A DNA stretch of 64,000 bases from Streptomyces sp. NBC_01445 (GTDB taxonomy: Bacteria; Actinomycetota; Actinomycetes; Streptomycetales; Streptomycetaceae). Position numbers and translations under genes: made by a program. The DNA is taken from assembly GCF_035918235.1 (NCBI RefSeq), contig NZ_CP109485.1, positions 2,046,001 to 2,110,000 on the forward strand, given 5' to 3'. Positions 1 to 8,162 of the stretch are shown here, in pieces. The notes beneath the pieces are model-generated. The model was not told the origin of the DNA. It was given only the letters and a program-made list of their open reading frames with translations, and did not search any database. How positions within the stretch are numbered: position 1 is the stretch's first letter; every line of letters begins with the position of its first letter.

Positions 1-206
1 CCCAGCCCCATCGAATCCATGAAGGTGACAAAGCCCAGGTCCAGGACGAAATGGGAGTGTCCCTCATTGAGGAGCTTGATCACTCCTTCGCGGATCACGG
101 GGGCGGTGTGGGCGTCGACCTCACCGTCGACCTCGATGACCGTCCAGCCGTTGACCACGTCGTAGCTCACCATCATGTTCTCGTGCCGGATGATGTTGGT
201 TCGCAT
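1..206 (-). CDS. STAS-domain anti-sigma factor antagonist, 3' end cut by window edge
   Basis: The 68 visible N-terminal residues read as a STAS domain. A beta strand (GWTVIEVDGEVDAHTAPVIR) is followed by a helix, then by the strand leading to MDSMGLG. The serine of DSMG is the position phosphorylated by anti-sigma kinases in BldG/SpoIIAA/RsbV-type antagonists, which bind anti-sigma factors in the cytoplasm. The start ATG is preceded by GGAGG at about 7 bases. An in-frame ATG two codons upstream sits directly against that ribosome site and is less likely. The C-terminal half lies outside the window, so intactness cannot be judged. Confidence 0.8.
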   Translation of the reverse strand, partial: MRTNIIRHENMMVSYDVVNGWTVIEVDGEVDAHTAPVIREGVIKLLNEGHSHFVLDLGFVTFMDSMGL

Positions 207-527
207 TGCCATCCCTCCTCACGTCTCGAGGCGGCGTGGGATGCCCAGAAGCGTGCGGTGGAGACGGCCGGCCGGTGCCCGATCAAGGCCTCCGCAAGGG
301 GCCAGTTCGCGTGAACGGCAGTGATCGCCACCACTGGTCTCACGTACTGGTCACCGGCTCCTGGTCAGCCACTCGGCGAGAGCAGCTCCGGCTGTGATCC
401 ACATCCTCAGCGGCGTCCAAGACGATCTGTTCGGCCATAACGGTGCCCTTCCAGACCGGTCGGCCGCCCCGGCCTTGCGGGTGACCGGCTCCGCCCCCGC
501 TGCGAAGCGGTTGGTGCCGACCCTGTG
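207..527. other. No recognisable gene
   Basis: This stretch contains only short overlapping reading frames with no recognisable domain. A 32-codon minus-strand frame beginning near 441 (MAEQIVLDAAEDV...) has a purine-rich sequence upstream, but I do not recognise it. Together with the transposase fragments that follow, it looks like decayed sequence. Confidence 0.4.
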
Positions 528-725
528 CCGCTCGAACACCTCATCCTGCGCCTGGCCCGGGAGAACAGCAACTGGGGCCACCTCCGGATACAGGGCGAAC
601 TCGCCCACCTCAACTATCCGATCGCCCCGTCCATGGCCTGGGAGATCCTCCACGCAGCCGGCATCGACCGCGCAACGCAACGCAGCAGCACAAGTTCCCG
701 CAGGCAACCCTGGTCCCCGACAGAC
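528..725 (+). pseudogene. Transposase (integrase-type) internal fragment
   Basis: The translation LILRLARENSNWGHLRIQ...AWEILHAAGID matches the helix-turn-helix region that precedes the DDE core in actinomycete integrase-type (IS3-like) transposases, where the usual text is ILRLARENPxWGYRRIxGEL...VWxILxxAGIDPAP. Nothing upstream or downstream continues the protein in frame and no terminal repeats were seen, so this is a relic of one internal segment. Related text recurs at 30.6-30.8 kb on the plus strand and at 1.2-1.35 kb on the minus strand. Confidence 0.65.
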
Positions 726-940
726 CTTCCGCGCACCCGGCGGCCCTGCCCACCTCAGCCATTCGCGCCGGTCGCGGACCTGAGCCACCCGGCGATCACC
801 GCCCGGCGCACCCTCGTGTTCTCCGAGAACCGCGCGCCCGTCATTTACGGGCTCCCCTCGTCCCGCATCGCGGGTTCGGTGCCCCTCGGACCGTACGCAT
901 CGTGCGCCGTTCGGAAACTCATCGCCCCTGGTCAGGTGGC

Positions 941-1352
941 CTATTTGTACGCGTTGATCACGCCGCCGAGTATTCGGGTGCGTAGCACCGGGTGAGCGGA
1001 CGTGGCGACCATGGGTGTCGGGTGCTCCCGGGCGAGGGGAGGGAGCTGTCGGCGAGCCTGGCGGGGGCGATGACCGTGGTGATGCCGGGCGTACTCATCG
1101 AGGACGTGCCAGGCGTGGAACTCGTTCCAGATCAAGAGGTGGCCGAGGACCTCGGGCCGCAGGGTGCCGATGCCCCGTTCATGCGTAGCCGGCGTGTGCC
1201 GTGCTCGAGGAACACGAGCGCGTAGACCCGGCGCAGATCAACCAGGTCGATGTGGACGAAGTCGCAGGCGATGATGCCTTCGGCTTGCGCGGTCAGGAAC
1301 TCGCGCCACGTCGGGCCGCTACGGCGTGGAGCTGGATCAATGCCCGCCGCCA
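941..1352 (-). pseudogene. Transposase (integrase-type) 3' fragment, frameshifted
   Basis: Read leftwards, one frame gives AAGIDPAPRRSGPTWREFL, then ACDFVHIDLVDLRRVYALV and FLEHGTRRLR, which is the start of a DDE integrase core with its first Asp in ACDF. A different frame then gives EYARHHHGHRPRQARRQLPP and ends LGGVINAYK-stop, which is the usual C-terminus of this transposase family. The middle of the core, about 100 residues with the second catalytic Asp, is missing and the frame changes around 1135. The element is non-functional. Confidence 0.7.
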
Positions 1353-1418
1353 AGGGCGGCCGACGGGCGAATCGTCCTCGCGGTCGATGTGAGCAACTGG
1401 GTGCTTGCCCGACGCCCC

Positions 1419-1841
1419 TCAGGCGCCGGCGGACACCGGTGAGTCGGTCCGAGCGGCCACCGAGTTCTCGGTCGCGGATTTCGGGATAGGACGGTCGTCG
1501 CGCAGGGCCTGCCAGACCTGGTGGGACGCCTTGGTCAGTGGCAGGACGCAGCCGGCGTCCTGGGCGTCGTGGCTGACCGGCAGCGTGACCATGTTCATGT
1601 GGTCGGGGCTGATGCCCTACAGGTCCTTCGCCAGGCGGAGCAGTTTGTCCGCGGACGCGAGACCGGAGTCGGCGCTCACGGTCTTGGTCGCGGTGTCGGC
1701 GAGCTCGTACGCCCTGGCGGGGTCGCCGACCACGTCGATCGATTCGGCGCGGTTGATGTCCGTGCCCTTGAGATTCCCGTTCAGGTGCGACCATGCGTAG
1801 GCCACACCACCGCCGCCGACGAGGACGGCGCCGAGCGCGGG
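1419..1841 (-). pseudogene. LytR-CpsA-Psr (LCP) family protein relic
   Basis: One frame reads GAVLVGGGGVAYAWSHLNGN followed by LKGTDINRAE, which resembles the membrane anchor and linker of LCP cell-wall polymer ligases. It then jumps directly to the family's C-terminal part (RAYELADTATKTVSADSGL, ADKLLRLAKDL). After an in-frame TAG at 1617-1619 it continues GISPDHMNMVTLPVSHD to a TGA. The central catalytic domain with its conserved Arg residues is deleted. The in-frame stop and missing core indicate a dead gene that once attached glycopolymers to peptidoglycan. Its 3' end lies close to the transposase relic on the left. Confidence 0.6.
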
Positions 1842-1970
1842 TGTTCAAGGGCGTCGGCTGAGGGCGCGTGTCCTTCGGCTCCGCTGGTGTGCGGCATGGG
1901 CGCTGCCCTCCGTTCGAGGGTTGAGATGTGCCGTGGATCAGTTACGGCGTGTGCGTGTGGTGACGGCGAC

Positions 1971-2480
1971 TCAGTACGCGGAGTTGACGTTGTCGATGGA
2001 GCCGTAGCGGTCGGCGGCGTAGTTGGCGGCCGCGGTGATGTTGGCGACCGGGTCCGTCAGGCTCTTGGCGGTGCCGGCGACGTGGTAGGCGTCGAAGGTC
2101 GGCTGGATGACCTGGAGCAGGCCCTTGGACGGGGTGCCCTTGACCGCGTTCACGTCGTAGCCGTTCACGGCGTTCGGGTTGCCGGAGGACTCACGCATGA
2201 TGTTGCGCTTCAGACCCTCGTAGGAGCCGGGGATGCCCTTGGCCTTCATGACCTTGAGGGCTTCGTTGATCCAGCCGTCGACGTTGTTCCCGTCGGTGGC
2301 CTTCTTGGTCGACACCGAGTGAGCGGCCTTCGGCGTCGCGGCGGGCTCGGCGGCCTGCGCGGGCGACGGGGCGAAGGTCAGTGCTGCGCCCGCGAGACCG
2401 GCGGCGGCCAGGACCGTGACGGTGGCGCGCTTGAAGGTGGTGGGGCGGGCGGCAGCGGTGATCGGGGTGGAGAAGGTCAT
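1971..2480 (-). CDS. Secreted SLT-domain transglycosylase
   Basis: The 169-residue product has a Sec signal peptide (basic N-region, alanine-rich core, cleavage likely after AQA at residue 43). After a short linker comes a lysozyme-like SLT domain from about residue 66 to the end. The catalytic Glu is probably E97 in IMRESSGNP, followed by NGYDVNAVKGTPSKGLLQVI, the typical Streptomyces SLT text. It would cleave peptidoglycan glycan strands outside the membrane. The ATG follows AGAGG at about 8 bases. The gene is monocistronic and has a structured leader resembling the c-di-AMP riboswitches found upstream of other streptomycete wall hydrolase genes. Confidence 0.88.
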   Translation of the reverse strand: MTFSTPITAAARPTTFKRATVTVLAAAGLAGAALTFAPSPAQAAEPAATPKAAHSVSTKKATDGNNVDGWINEALKVMKAKGIPGSYEGLKRNIMRESSGNPNAVNGYDVNAVKGTPSKGLLQVIQPTFDAYHVAGTAKSLTDPVANITAAANYAADRYGSIDNVNSAY

Positions 2481-2530
2481 ACGGGATTACCTCTTCATGT
2501 TCGGGGACATCGTGCGGCGCCGGCCTGTGG

Positions 2531-2625
2531 TGGCGCCTGGAGCGGAGTCGGGATCCGCGTCCTGTCCCGGGAGTCCGGAGCGAGCGTCTTCGCTCGTGCT
2601 CCGACCCGTTCTCCGGGACGACAGC
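2531..2625 (-). promoter_or_regulatory. Candidate c-di-AMP (ydaO/yuaA-like) riboswitch in the SLT leader
   Basis: On the minus strand the leader folds into nested helices. GTCCCGG (2613-2619) pairs with CCGGGAC (2564-2570). This encloses a strong hairpin at 2573-2605 with CGAGCG/CGCTCG arms, a four-base loop and a two-base bulge. A GGAGAACGGG segment precedes the hairpin. Downstream, GGATCCCGACTCCGCTCCAG followed by GCG resembles the conserved CCGAACCCGxCAGCTxACC..GGCG end of the ydaO class. Streptomycete rpf and SLT genes commonly carry this class. The match is by eye only and some consensus bases differ. Confidence 0.4.
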
Positions 2626-2910
2626 CATAGTTAGCGATGCCCGAGAGGGGGCGCAAGGATGTGACGTACTACCCCACTACGGAGGAATGTCCGAAATGAC
2701 CGAATGAGGTGGCTTCTATGCACCCCAGAGTGGCCCCGCCAGCCACTACCGCCTTTAGTATGTGATCTGGCTCCTATGGGGTGCTTCACAGGCCCGACCC
2801 CCCTCCGCGTTACCCAGGTCACGCGTTCAGCCCGGTTCGGAGACCAGGACGATGCCCTCGGAGGGCCACTCCCATAGAGGGCAACTGATCTGCTTGCAGG
2901 ACCTCGGCGC

Positions 2911-3345
2911 CCTCATCGCAGTGACGTCTCTGATGCCCGTCGGGCGTTGATCAAGCCAGTGTTCGGAGCATGGCGGGCCGCTCGGACCGGCCCGGGAACC
3001 GCGGCACGGGCGCATGATCTACGGGACATCGTGAACGCCATCCTCTACGTCAGCCGCACGGGCATCCCGTGGGAGTACCTGCCGCACGACATTCCCTCCG
3101 TGCAAGACCGTGTACGACTACTACGCGAAGTGGGAAGTGGACGGCACCGCTCAAAAAGTTCACGATCTGCTGCGTGACAAGGCCCGCCGCACACAGGGCA
3201 CGCAAACGTCTCCGAGGCGAGCCAGGGCATCGACGCGGGCAAGAAGATCAAAGGGCGCAAGCGCCACGTGGCCACGGACACTGCGCCTGCCGAGAATGCC
3301 GTCCGTGCAGCTCAGGGGTCTGTGCGGTGCTGCGACAGGATGAGC
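2911..3345 (+). pseudogene. IS5-family transposase relic, frameshifted
   Basis: Successive frames give SDVSDARRALIKPVFGAWRA, then RDIVNAILYVSRTGIPWEYL, then (frame change near 3110) VYDYYAKWEVDGTAQKVHDL, and (second change) GIDAGKKIKGRKRHVATDT. This is the N-terminal half of an IS5/IS427-type transposase, ending soon after the first DDE motif region. Two frameshifts and loss of the C-terminal half make it inactive. No inverted repeats were identified. Confidence 0.8.
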
Positions 3346-3351
3346 GCTTGA

Positions 3352-3762
3352 GTTGCTTCGTCTCGTCTGCCGACCGTCACCAACGCGTTCGCCATGCTGC
3401 GACTGGTACCGATGAGCGACCGCGACAAGGACGCGGAGATCCTTGCCCTGCACCACCAGATCACGGTCCTCGAACGGCAACTCGGCGCGGACCGAGGGAA
3501 GTTCACTTCCCAAGACCGAGCCTTCCTCACCGCTCTGCTGATGCCGCTCCCGCGCCAGGCTCTGCGCCGGCTCCGGCTCCGGCTCCAGCTCCGGCTCCGG
3601 CTCCGGCTCCAGCTCCAGCTGCCGATCCAACCCGACACCGCGCTGTGCCGGCACCGCAACCTGACCAAGCAGCGCCACGCCCACACCTGCCGGCCGAAGA
3701 GACCAGGCCGCCCACCCACCGTTCGCTCGATCCGCACGCTGCTGACCCTGCGCCTGCAGTGA
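3352..3762 (+). pseudogene. Integrase-type transposase N-terminal relic
   Basis: The frame reads MLRLVPMSDRDKDAEILALH, HQITVLERQLG, then DRAFLTALLMPLPRQALRRL, and later RPKRPGRPPTVRSIRTL. This is the N-terminal region of an actinomycete integrase-type transposase that normally continues into a DDE core, which is absent. A hexanucleotide repeat has expanded inside it between ALRRL and the PDT...HRN segment. The start is frameshifted (TVTNAFA precedes in another register). The second copy of this family is at 34991-35562. Confidence 0.72.
3571..3618. repeat. Eight tandem CTCCRG hexamers
   Basis: Eight consecutive hexamers of CTCCGG or CTCCAG (GG, GG, AG, GG, GG, GG, AG, AG) lie inside the transposase relic. 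They encode alternating Leu-Arg and Leu-Gln residues not found in the intact family. On the opposite strand they create long spurious Gly-Ala or Glu-Pro frames. The array is probably slippage in sequence no longer under selection. Confidence 0.85.
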
Positions 3763-3882
3763 GGGCCGATTGCCACCACATCCAGCGCCGCAAGAGAGCG
3801 ATGAGTGCGGCTCCTCGGCCCCTCTGGAGGGGGAGGGCCCCTGAGGCGCCCGGAGCGGCCGATCGAATCCACACCGGGCAGG

Positions 3883-3923
3883 TCTAGACAGGTCGGCTTC
3901 TTCATGTCTACCTTCTAGACATG
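3883..3923. promoter_or_regulatory. Candidate GntR autoregulatory operators
   Basis: Two dyads lie directly ahead of the GntR gene: the perfect palindrome GTCTAGAC (3883-3890), and the inverted repeat CATGTCTA-CCTTC-TAGACATG (3903-3910 and 3916-3923), which runs into the start ATG at 3921. Both share the TCTAGAC core typical of HutC/PhnF-type GntR operators. No Shine-Dalgarno sequence precedes the ATG, so the transcript may be leaderless with repressor binding over the start site. Confidence 0.6.
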
Positions 3924-4640
3924 CCTGGACAGGTTCATAAGCATCATCGCGTCGCCCTGGCCCTCGCCGACGAGATTCGTGCGGGTGTGCACGCGGACGG
4001 CGCCAAGCTGCCCGGCGAGCACGCCCTGCGGGAGCGATTCGGGGTCAGCCGGACCACCGTGCGGCAGGCCCTCGGGGTCCTGGGCGAGCAAGGGCTCATC
4101 GAGACGCATGCCGGAATCGGTTCGATCGTCACCTTCGACGGCGCCCCGCTCGACCAGCGGCTCGGCTGGACCCGTGCCCTCGCCGATCAAGGCACCGAAC
4201 TCAGCACCCACGTCCTGCGGTTCGAGCGGATCAAGGACGCAGCCCTGGCCGCCGAACTCGGCCTGGAAAGCGACGAGTTCACCGCCCTTGACCGGGTGCG
4301 GCGACTGCCCGACGGACACGGTGTCTCCCTGGAGTTCAGCCGAGTGCCCGCCGTGGGCGCGCTCGCCGGTCTGGCCGAGCGCGGCCTGGACGGGGACTCG
4401 CTGAGCCGCACGCTCACCGCGGCGGGCCGGATCTCGGACTCCGCCGAGGCACAAATCGGCGTCGCGGGACTGGCGGACGCCGACGCCTCGGCCCTGCACC
4501 GCTCCCCCGGCGAGTCCTTCCTCCGCGTCTCCCAGGTGTTCCGCGACGCGGACGGGGGCGTGGTCGAGCAGGTGACGAGCCTGCTGGATCCCGCCCGGTT
4601 CCAACTACACGTACATACCGGCCGAGGAGGCCACCTGTGA
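3921..4640 (+). CDS. GntR-family regulator, HutC/UTRA type
   Basis: The 239-residue product has an N-terminal winged helix (about residues 10-75: LPGEHALRERFGVSRTTVRQ, then ALGVLGEQGLIETHAGIGSI). A UTRA ligand-binding domain follows from about 95 to 232. HutC-type regulators are usually repressors released by the pathway metabolite. It overlaps the next gene at GTGA, so regulator and salvage enzymes are one transcription unit. The TCTAGAC dyads at its start suggest autorepression of the whole operon. It corresponds in position and type to yegW of the E. coli yegTUVW group. Confidence 0.9.
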   Translation: MPGQVHKHHRVALALADEIRAGVHADGAKLPGEHALRERFGVSRTTVRQALGVLGEQGLIETHAGIGSIVTFDGAPLDQRLGWTRALADQGTELSTHVLRFERIKDAALAAELGLESDEFTALDRVRRLPDGHGVSLEFSRVPAVGALAGLAERGLDGDSLSRTLTAAGRISDSAEAQIGVAGLADADASALHRSPGESFLRVSQVFRDADGGVVEQVTSLLDPARFQLHVHTGRGGHL

Positions 4641-5641
4641 CCGACACCTCCCAGTTCGACCGCGCCCTCGGGGCCTTCTACGGTCTCGCGCTCGGCGACG
4701 CCCTGGGCATGCCGACGCAGGTCATGTCGCGCGCCGACGTCGTCCGCGTCTACGGCACACTGCGCGGCTTCGAATCCGCGCAGCCCGACAACCCGGTCAG
4801 CGCAGGGATGCCCGCCGGGTCCGTCACCGACGACACGGACCAGGCAGTCATCGTGGCGCGGCTGCTCGTCGAGGGCGGCGGGCACGTCGACCCGCTGCGG
4901 TTCGCCGAGGAACTCCTCGCCTGGGAGAAGGAGATGAAGGCCAAGGGGTCGTTCGACCTGCTCGGCCCGTCGACAAAGGCGGCGCTCGACTCCGTGGCCC
5001 GCGGCACCGACCCCAAGGAGGCCGGGAAGTACGGCACCACGAACGGTGCCGCGATGCGGGTCACCCCGGTCGGCATCGCCTTCGCCTGCGCTCCCGACAC
5101 CGAGCGGTTCCTCGACCGGGTCGTCGAGTCCTGCCAGGTCACGCACGACACCACCGTCGGCATCGCGGGCGCGGCGGCGGTCGCGGCCGCGGTCTCCACC
5201 TGCGTCGCGGGTGGCAGCCTCGACGACGCCTTCGACGCCGCGATCAGCCTGTCTGCGGCCGGTGCCCGGCGCGGGCACTGGATCGCGGGCGCCAGCATCT
5301 CCGCGCGGATCGGCTGGGCGCGCGACCTGGTCGTCGGCCTCGACGAGGACGCGGCGCTCGACCGGATCGACGCGCTCATCGGCACCAGCGTCGCCAGCCA
5401 GGAGTCGGTGCCCGCCGCCTTCGCGGTGCTCGCGCTGGCCGACGGCGACCCGTGGCGCTCCGCGCTCCTCGCGGCGAATCTCGGCGGCGACAGCGACACG
5501 ATCGGCGCGATCGCGGGCGCGATCGCCGGTTCCGTGCACGGCTTCGCCGCCCTGCCCGCCACCGAGGTACGCACCCTGCACGAGGTCAACGACCTCGAAC
5601 TGGAGCCTCTGACACGCCAGTTGCTCACCCACCGCCCCTGA
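4637..5641 (+). CDS. ADP-ribosylglycohydrolase family protein
   Basis: The 334-residue product is a single all-helical ADP-ribosylglycohydrolase (DraG-like) domain. Metal-site motifs are visible: TDDTD at residues 64-68, GAAMRVTPVG in the middle, and GGDSDTIGA at about 283-291. The family hydrolyses N-glycosidic bonds to ADP-ribose or related ribosides using two divalent metals. The GTG start overlaps the upstream stop and has GGAGG six bases ahead. In this operon, with a permease and a PfkB kinase, the likely role is cleaving a riboside, not reversing protein ADP-ribosylation. Counterpart: E. coli YegU. Confidence 0.88.
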   Translation: MTDTSQFDRALGAFYGLALGDALGMPTQVMSRADVVRVYGTLRGFESAQPDNPVSAGMPAGSVTDDTDQAVIVARLLVEGGGHVDPLRFAEELLAWEKEMKAKGSFDLLGPSTKAALDSVARGTDPKEAGKYGTTNGAAMRVTPVGIAFACAPDTERFLDRVVESCQVTHDTTVGIAGAAAVAAAVSTCVAGGSLDDAFDAAISLSAAGARRGHWIAGASISARIGWARDLVVGLDEDAALDRIDALIGTSVASQESVPAAFAVLALADGDPWRSALLAANLGGDSDTIGAIAGAIAGSVHGFAALPATEVRTLHEVNDLELEPLTRQLLTHRP

Positions 5642-5695
5642 CACCCACCGCTCCACACACCCACCCCACCGACAGCCCAGCAAGGAGGTTCCGCG

Positions 5696-7186
5696 ATGGC
5701 CGCTTCAACGGAGAACGATCGCGTCGGCACCGTGGAGACCCGGGGGATCGAGCCGGTCCCCGACACCGAGCGGCACGGCCACGCCGGCCAGATGTTCTGG
5801 ACGTGGTTCGCCGCGAACATATCGATCCTCGGGCTGCCGCTCGGCGCGACGCTCGTCGCCTTCCGCGGCCTGAACATCTGGCAGGCCGCGCTCGTCGCGG
5901 TCGTCGGCTCGGTCGGATCGTTCACCCTGGTGGGCGCGCTCAGCCTGGCCGGCAAGAAGGGCGGGGCGCCGGCCCTGACGCTGTCGCGGGCCGTGTTCGG
6001 GCAGCGCGGCAACCACGGCCCCACGCTGGTGACGTGGCTGAGCCGGGTCGGCTGGGAGACGATCACGACGACCACAGCGGCGTACGCCCTCCTCGCTCTC
6101 CTCAACACCCTGTTCGGGGTGGGCAAGGGCACCGTCCTCACCCTGGTCTGTCTGCTGGTCTTCATCCTCTGCACGCTGCTGATCAGCGGCCTCGGGCATG
6201 CCACGATCATGTGGATCAACAAGTGGGCGACGGTGGCCTTCGGCGTTCTCAACCTCGTCGTCATGGGCTTCCTCGTCGCAACCGTCGACTGGCAGAAGGT
6301 GCTCGACGCACCGGCGGGCCGGGCCAGCGCGGTCGTCGCGGGTATCGGGTTCATCGCTTCGGGCACCGGCATCGGCTGGGCCAACGCCGGTGCGGACTAC
6401 GCCCGTTACCTGCCGCGATCGATCCCCGGCGGGCGTCTCGTGCGCGCCTCGGCCTTCGGCGCCGGCATCCCGCTCGTGCTGCTGATCTCGCTGGGCTCGC
6501 TGCTCACGGCCGGCGACCCGGCCCTCGCCACCTCCGCCGATCCGGTCGCCGCGATCAACGCGATGCTCCCGTCGTGGATGGCGGTGCCGTATCTGATCGC
6601 GGCGTTCGGCGGGCTGCTGATGTCCAATCACCTGTCCACGTACTCGGCCGGCCTGACGATGATCACGCTCGGTCTGCGGGTGCCGCGCGCCTGGGCGGTC
6701 TGCGTCGACATCGTGCTGATGTTCCTCGGCGGCATCTACTTCATGCTGATCGCCGATGACTTCTACGGTCCGTTCAGTACGTTCCTCACGCTGCTCGCCG
6801 TGCCGATCTCGGCGTGGATCGGGGTGATCGCCGTCGACATGCTGCGCGGACGGGAGTACGACCCGTCGGCGCTGATGAACACGGGTCGGGGCAGCCGGTA
6901 CTGGTATCGCGGTGGCTTCCATCTGCCCGCCGTCACCGCCTGGCTGGCGGCGATCGTGGCCGGGCTGCTGTTCACGACGGCCGCGACGAGCGCGGACGAC
7001 GTGTGGTTCAAGGGGCCGCTCGCCGACTCCTGGCTCGGAGTGAACGGGCTCGGCTGGCTCGTCGCCATCGTCGTGGGCGGCGCACTGTACGCGCTGCTCG
7101 GGCGTCGCTCGCCGGTGACCCTCACCACCCCTGCCACTGACTCCGCTGCCGCTGACTCCACCACCCTTGAGGAGGCCACCCGATGA
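5696..7186 (+). CDS. NCS1-family nucleobase/nucleoside permease (cytosine permease-like)
   Basis: The 496-residue integral membrane protein has about 12 hydrophobic segments beginning at residue 32, and belongs to the purine-cytosine permease (NCS1) family. Typical text includes FWTWFAANISILGLPLGA near the first helix and SGTGIGWANAGADYARYLP in the middle. NCS1 proteins import nucleobases, allantoin, hydantoins or nucleosides with H+ or Na+. AAGGAGG lies seven bases before the ATG. It overlaps the downstream kinase by ATGA. It plays the transporter role that the MFS protein YegT plays in E. coli. Confidence 0.9.
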   Translation: MAASTENDRVGTVETRGIEPVPDTERHGHAGQMFWTWFAANISILGLPLGATLVAFRGLNIWQAALVAVVGSVGSFTLVGALSLAGKKGGAPALTLSRAVFGQRGNHGPTLVTWLSRVGWETITTTTAAYALLALLNTLFGVGKGTVLTLVCLLVFILCTLLISGLGHATIMWINKWATVAFGVLNLVVMGFLVATVDWQKVLDAPAGRASAVVAGIGFIASGTGIGWANAGADYARYLPRSIPGGRLVRASAFGAGIPLVLLISLGSLLTAGDPALATSADPVAAINAMLPSWMAVPYLIAAFGGLLMSNHLSTYSAGLTMITLGLRVPRAWAVCVDIVLMFLGGIYFMLIADDFYGPFSTFLTLLAVPISAWIGVIAVDMLRGREYDPSALMNTGRGSRYWYRGGFHLPAVTAWLAAIVAGLLFTTAATSADDVWFKGPLADSWLGVNGLGWLVAIVVGGALYALLGRRSPVTLTTPATDSAAADSTTLEEATR

Positions 7187-8142
7187 CCGCCCGCTCCCGT
7201 GTCGTGCTCGCCGGAAACGTCATCGCCGACCTGGTCATCGAGGTGCCTGCCCTGCCCGAGCGCGGTGGCGATGTCATCGGTACGCGTACGGAGTTGTACG
7301 CGGGCGGCGGCTTCAACACGCTGACCGCCGCGCGCCGCCTCGGCGCCGAGGCCGTGTACGCGGGGCTGCACGGCAGCGGCCCCTACGGCGACCTCGTACG
7401 CTCCTCGCTCGCGGCCGAGGACATCGGCACGGTGCTCAGGGCGCGCACGGACGGCGACACCGGTTTCTGTGTGGCGCTGGTCGACGGCGGCGGCGAGCGT
7501 ACGTTCGTGACGAGTTTCGGGGTCGACGCACGGATGACCCCCGAGGAGGCGCGGACGATCGCCGGGTCGGTGCGCGGCGGCGACCTCCTGCAGGTCTCTG
7601 GGTACGGCCTGGTGATGGAGGTCAACGGGCCGCTCCTGGCCGAGGTGGTGACGGGCCTCGCGGACGACGTACGGGTCTGCTTCGACCCGGCGCCGCTGGT
7701 GGCGGACATCCCGGCCGCGGTGCTCGACCCGGTGCTCGCCCGCACCGACTGGCTGAGCTGCAATGCGCGGGAGGCCGAGCTGATGACCTCGCTGGCCGAT
7801 CCGCGCGCGGCGGCCGAGGTGCTGCGCGGGCGGCTGCGGGCCGGGGCCGGTGTGCTGGTGCGGGCCGACAAGGACGGCTGCTGGCTGGCCGCGCCGGACG
7901 GCGGTGATGCGGTGCACGTGCCCGGGTTCCCGGTGGACGCCGTGGACAGCAACGGGGCCGGGGACGCCCACGTCGGCGCGTTCCTGGCACTCCTTGGCCG
8001 CGGGGTTCCCGCTGACGAGGCGGCCCGGGGCGCGAACGCGGCGGCCGCTCTCGCGGTCACCCGGCGCGGGCCGGCGACCGGCCCGACGGCGACCGAACTC
8101 GCGGCGTTCCTCGACGCACGCGGCGTGCGGCTCGACGGGTGA
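7183..8142 (+). CDS. PfkB-family (ribokinase-like) carbohydrate/nucleoside kinase
   Basis: The 319-residue product has the PfkB fold. The N-terminal substrate signature GGGFNTLTAARRLGA lies near residue 45, and the C-terminal DSNGAGDAHVGAF motif contains the anion hole (258-260) and catalytic base D261. It phosphorylates a sugar or nucleoside hydroxyl with ATP in the cytoplasm. Translation is coupled to the permease (ATGA). Family members include ribokinase, inosine-guanosine kinase and pseudouridine kinase; the exact acceptor cannot be read from sequence. It is the counterpart of E. coli YegV. Confidence 0.9.
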   Translation: MTARSRVVLAGNVIADLVIEVPALPERGGDVIGTRTELYAGGGFNTLTAARRLGAEAVYAGLHGSGPYGDLVRSSLAAEDIGTVLRARTDGDTGFCVALVDGGGERTFVTSFGVDARMTPEEARTIAGSVRGGDLLQVSGYGLVMEVNGPLLAEVVTGLADDVRVCFDPAPLVADIPAAVLDPVLARTDWLSCNAREAELMTSLADPRAAAEVLRGRLRAGAGVLVRADKDGCWLAAPDGGDAVHVPGFPVDAVDSNGAGDAHVGAFLALLGRGVPADEAARGANAAAALAVTRRGPATGPTATELAAFLDARGVRLDG

Positions 8143-8162
8143 CCACGGGGATGTGACCACAC

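Noticed and set aside
1521..2630. Plus-strand 369-codon frame across the LCP relic and the SLT gene
   Set aside because: Gly/Val-rich antisense text without domain or ribosome site; the minus-strand SLT gene explains the region.
3527..3874. Minus-strand Gly-Ala-rich small protein
   Set aside because: Its repeat comes from the CTCCRG array in the transposase relic read backwards; no start signal.
4187..6384. Long minus-strand open frames opposite the salvage operon
   Set aside because: Low-complexity Arg/Pro/Ala translations antisense to well-supported genes; they are a by-product of high GC content.
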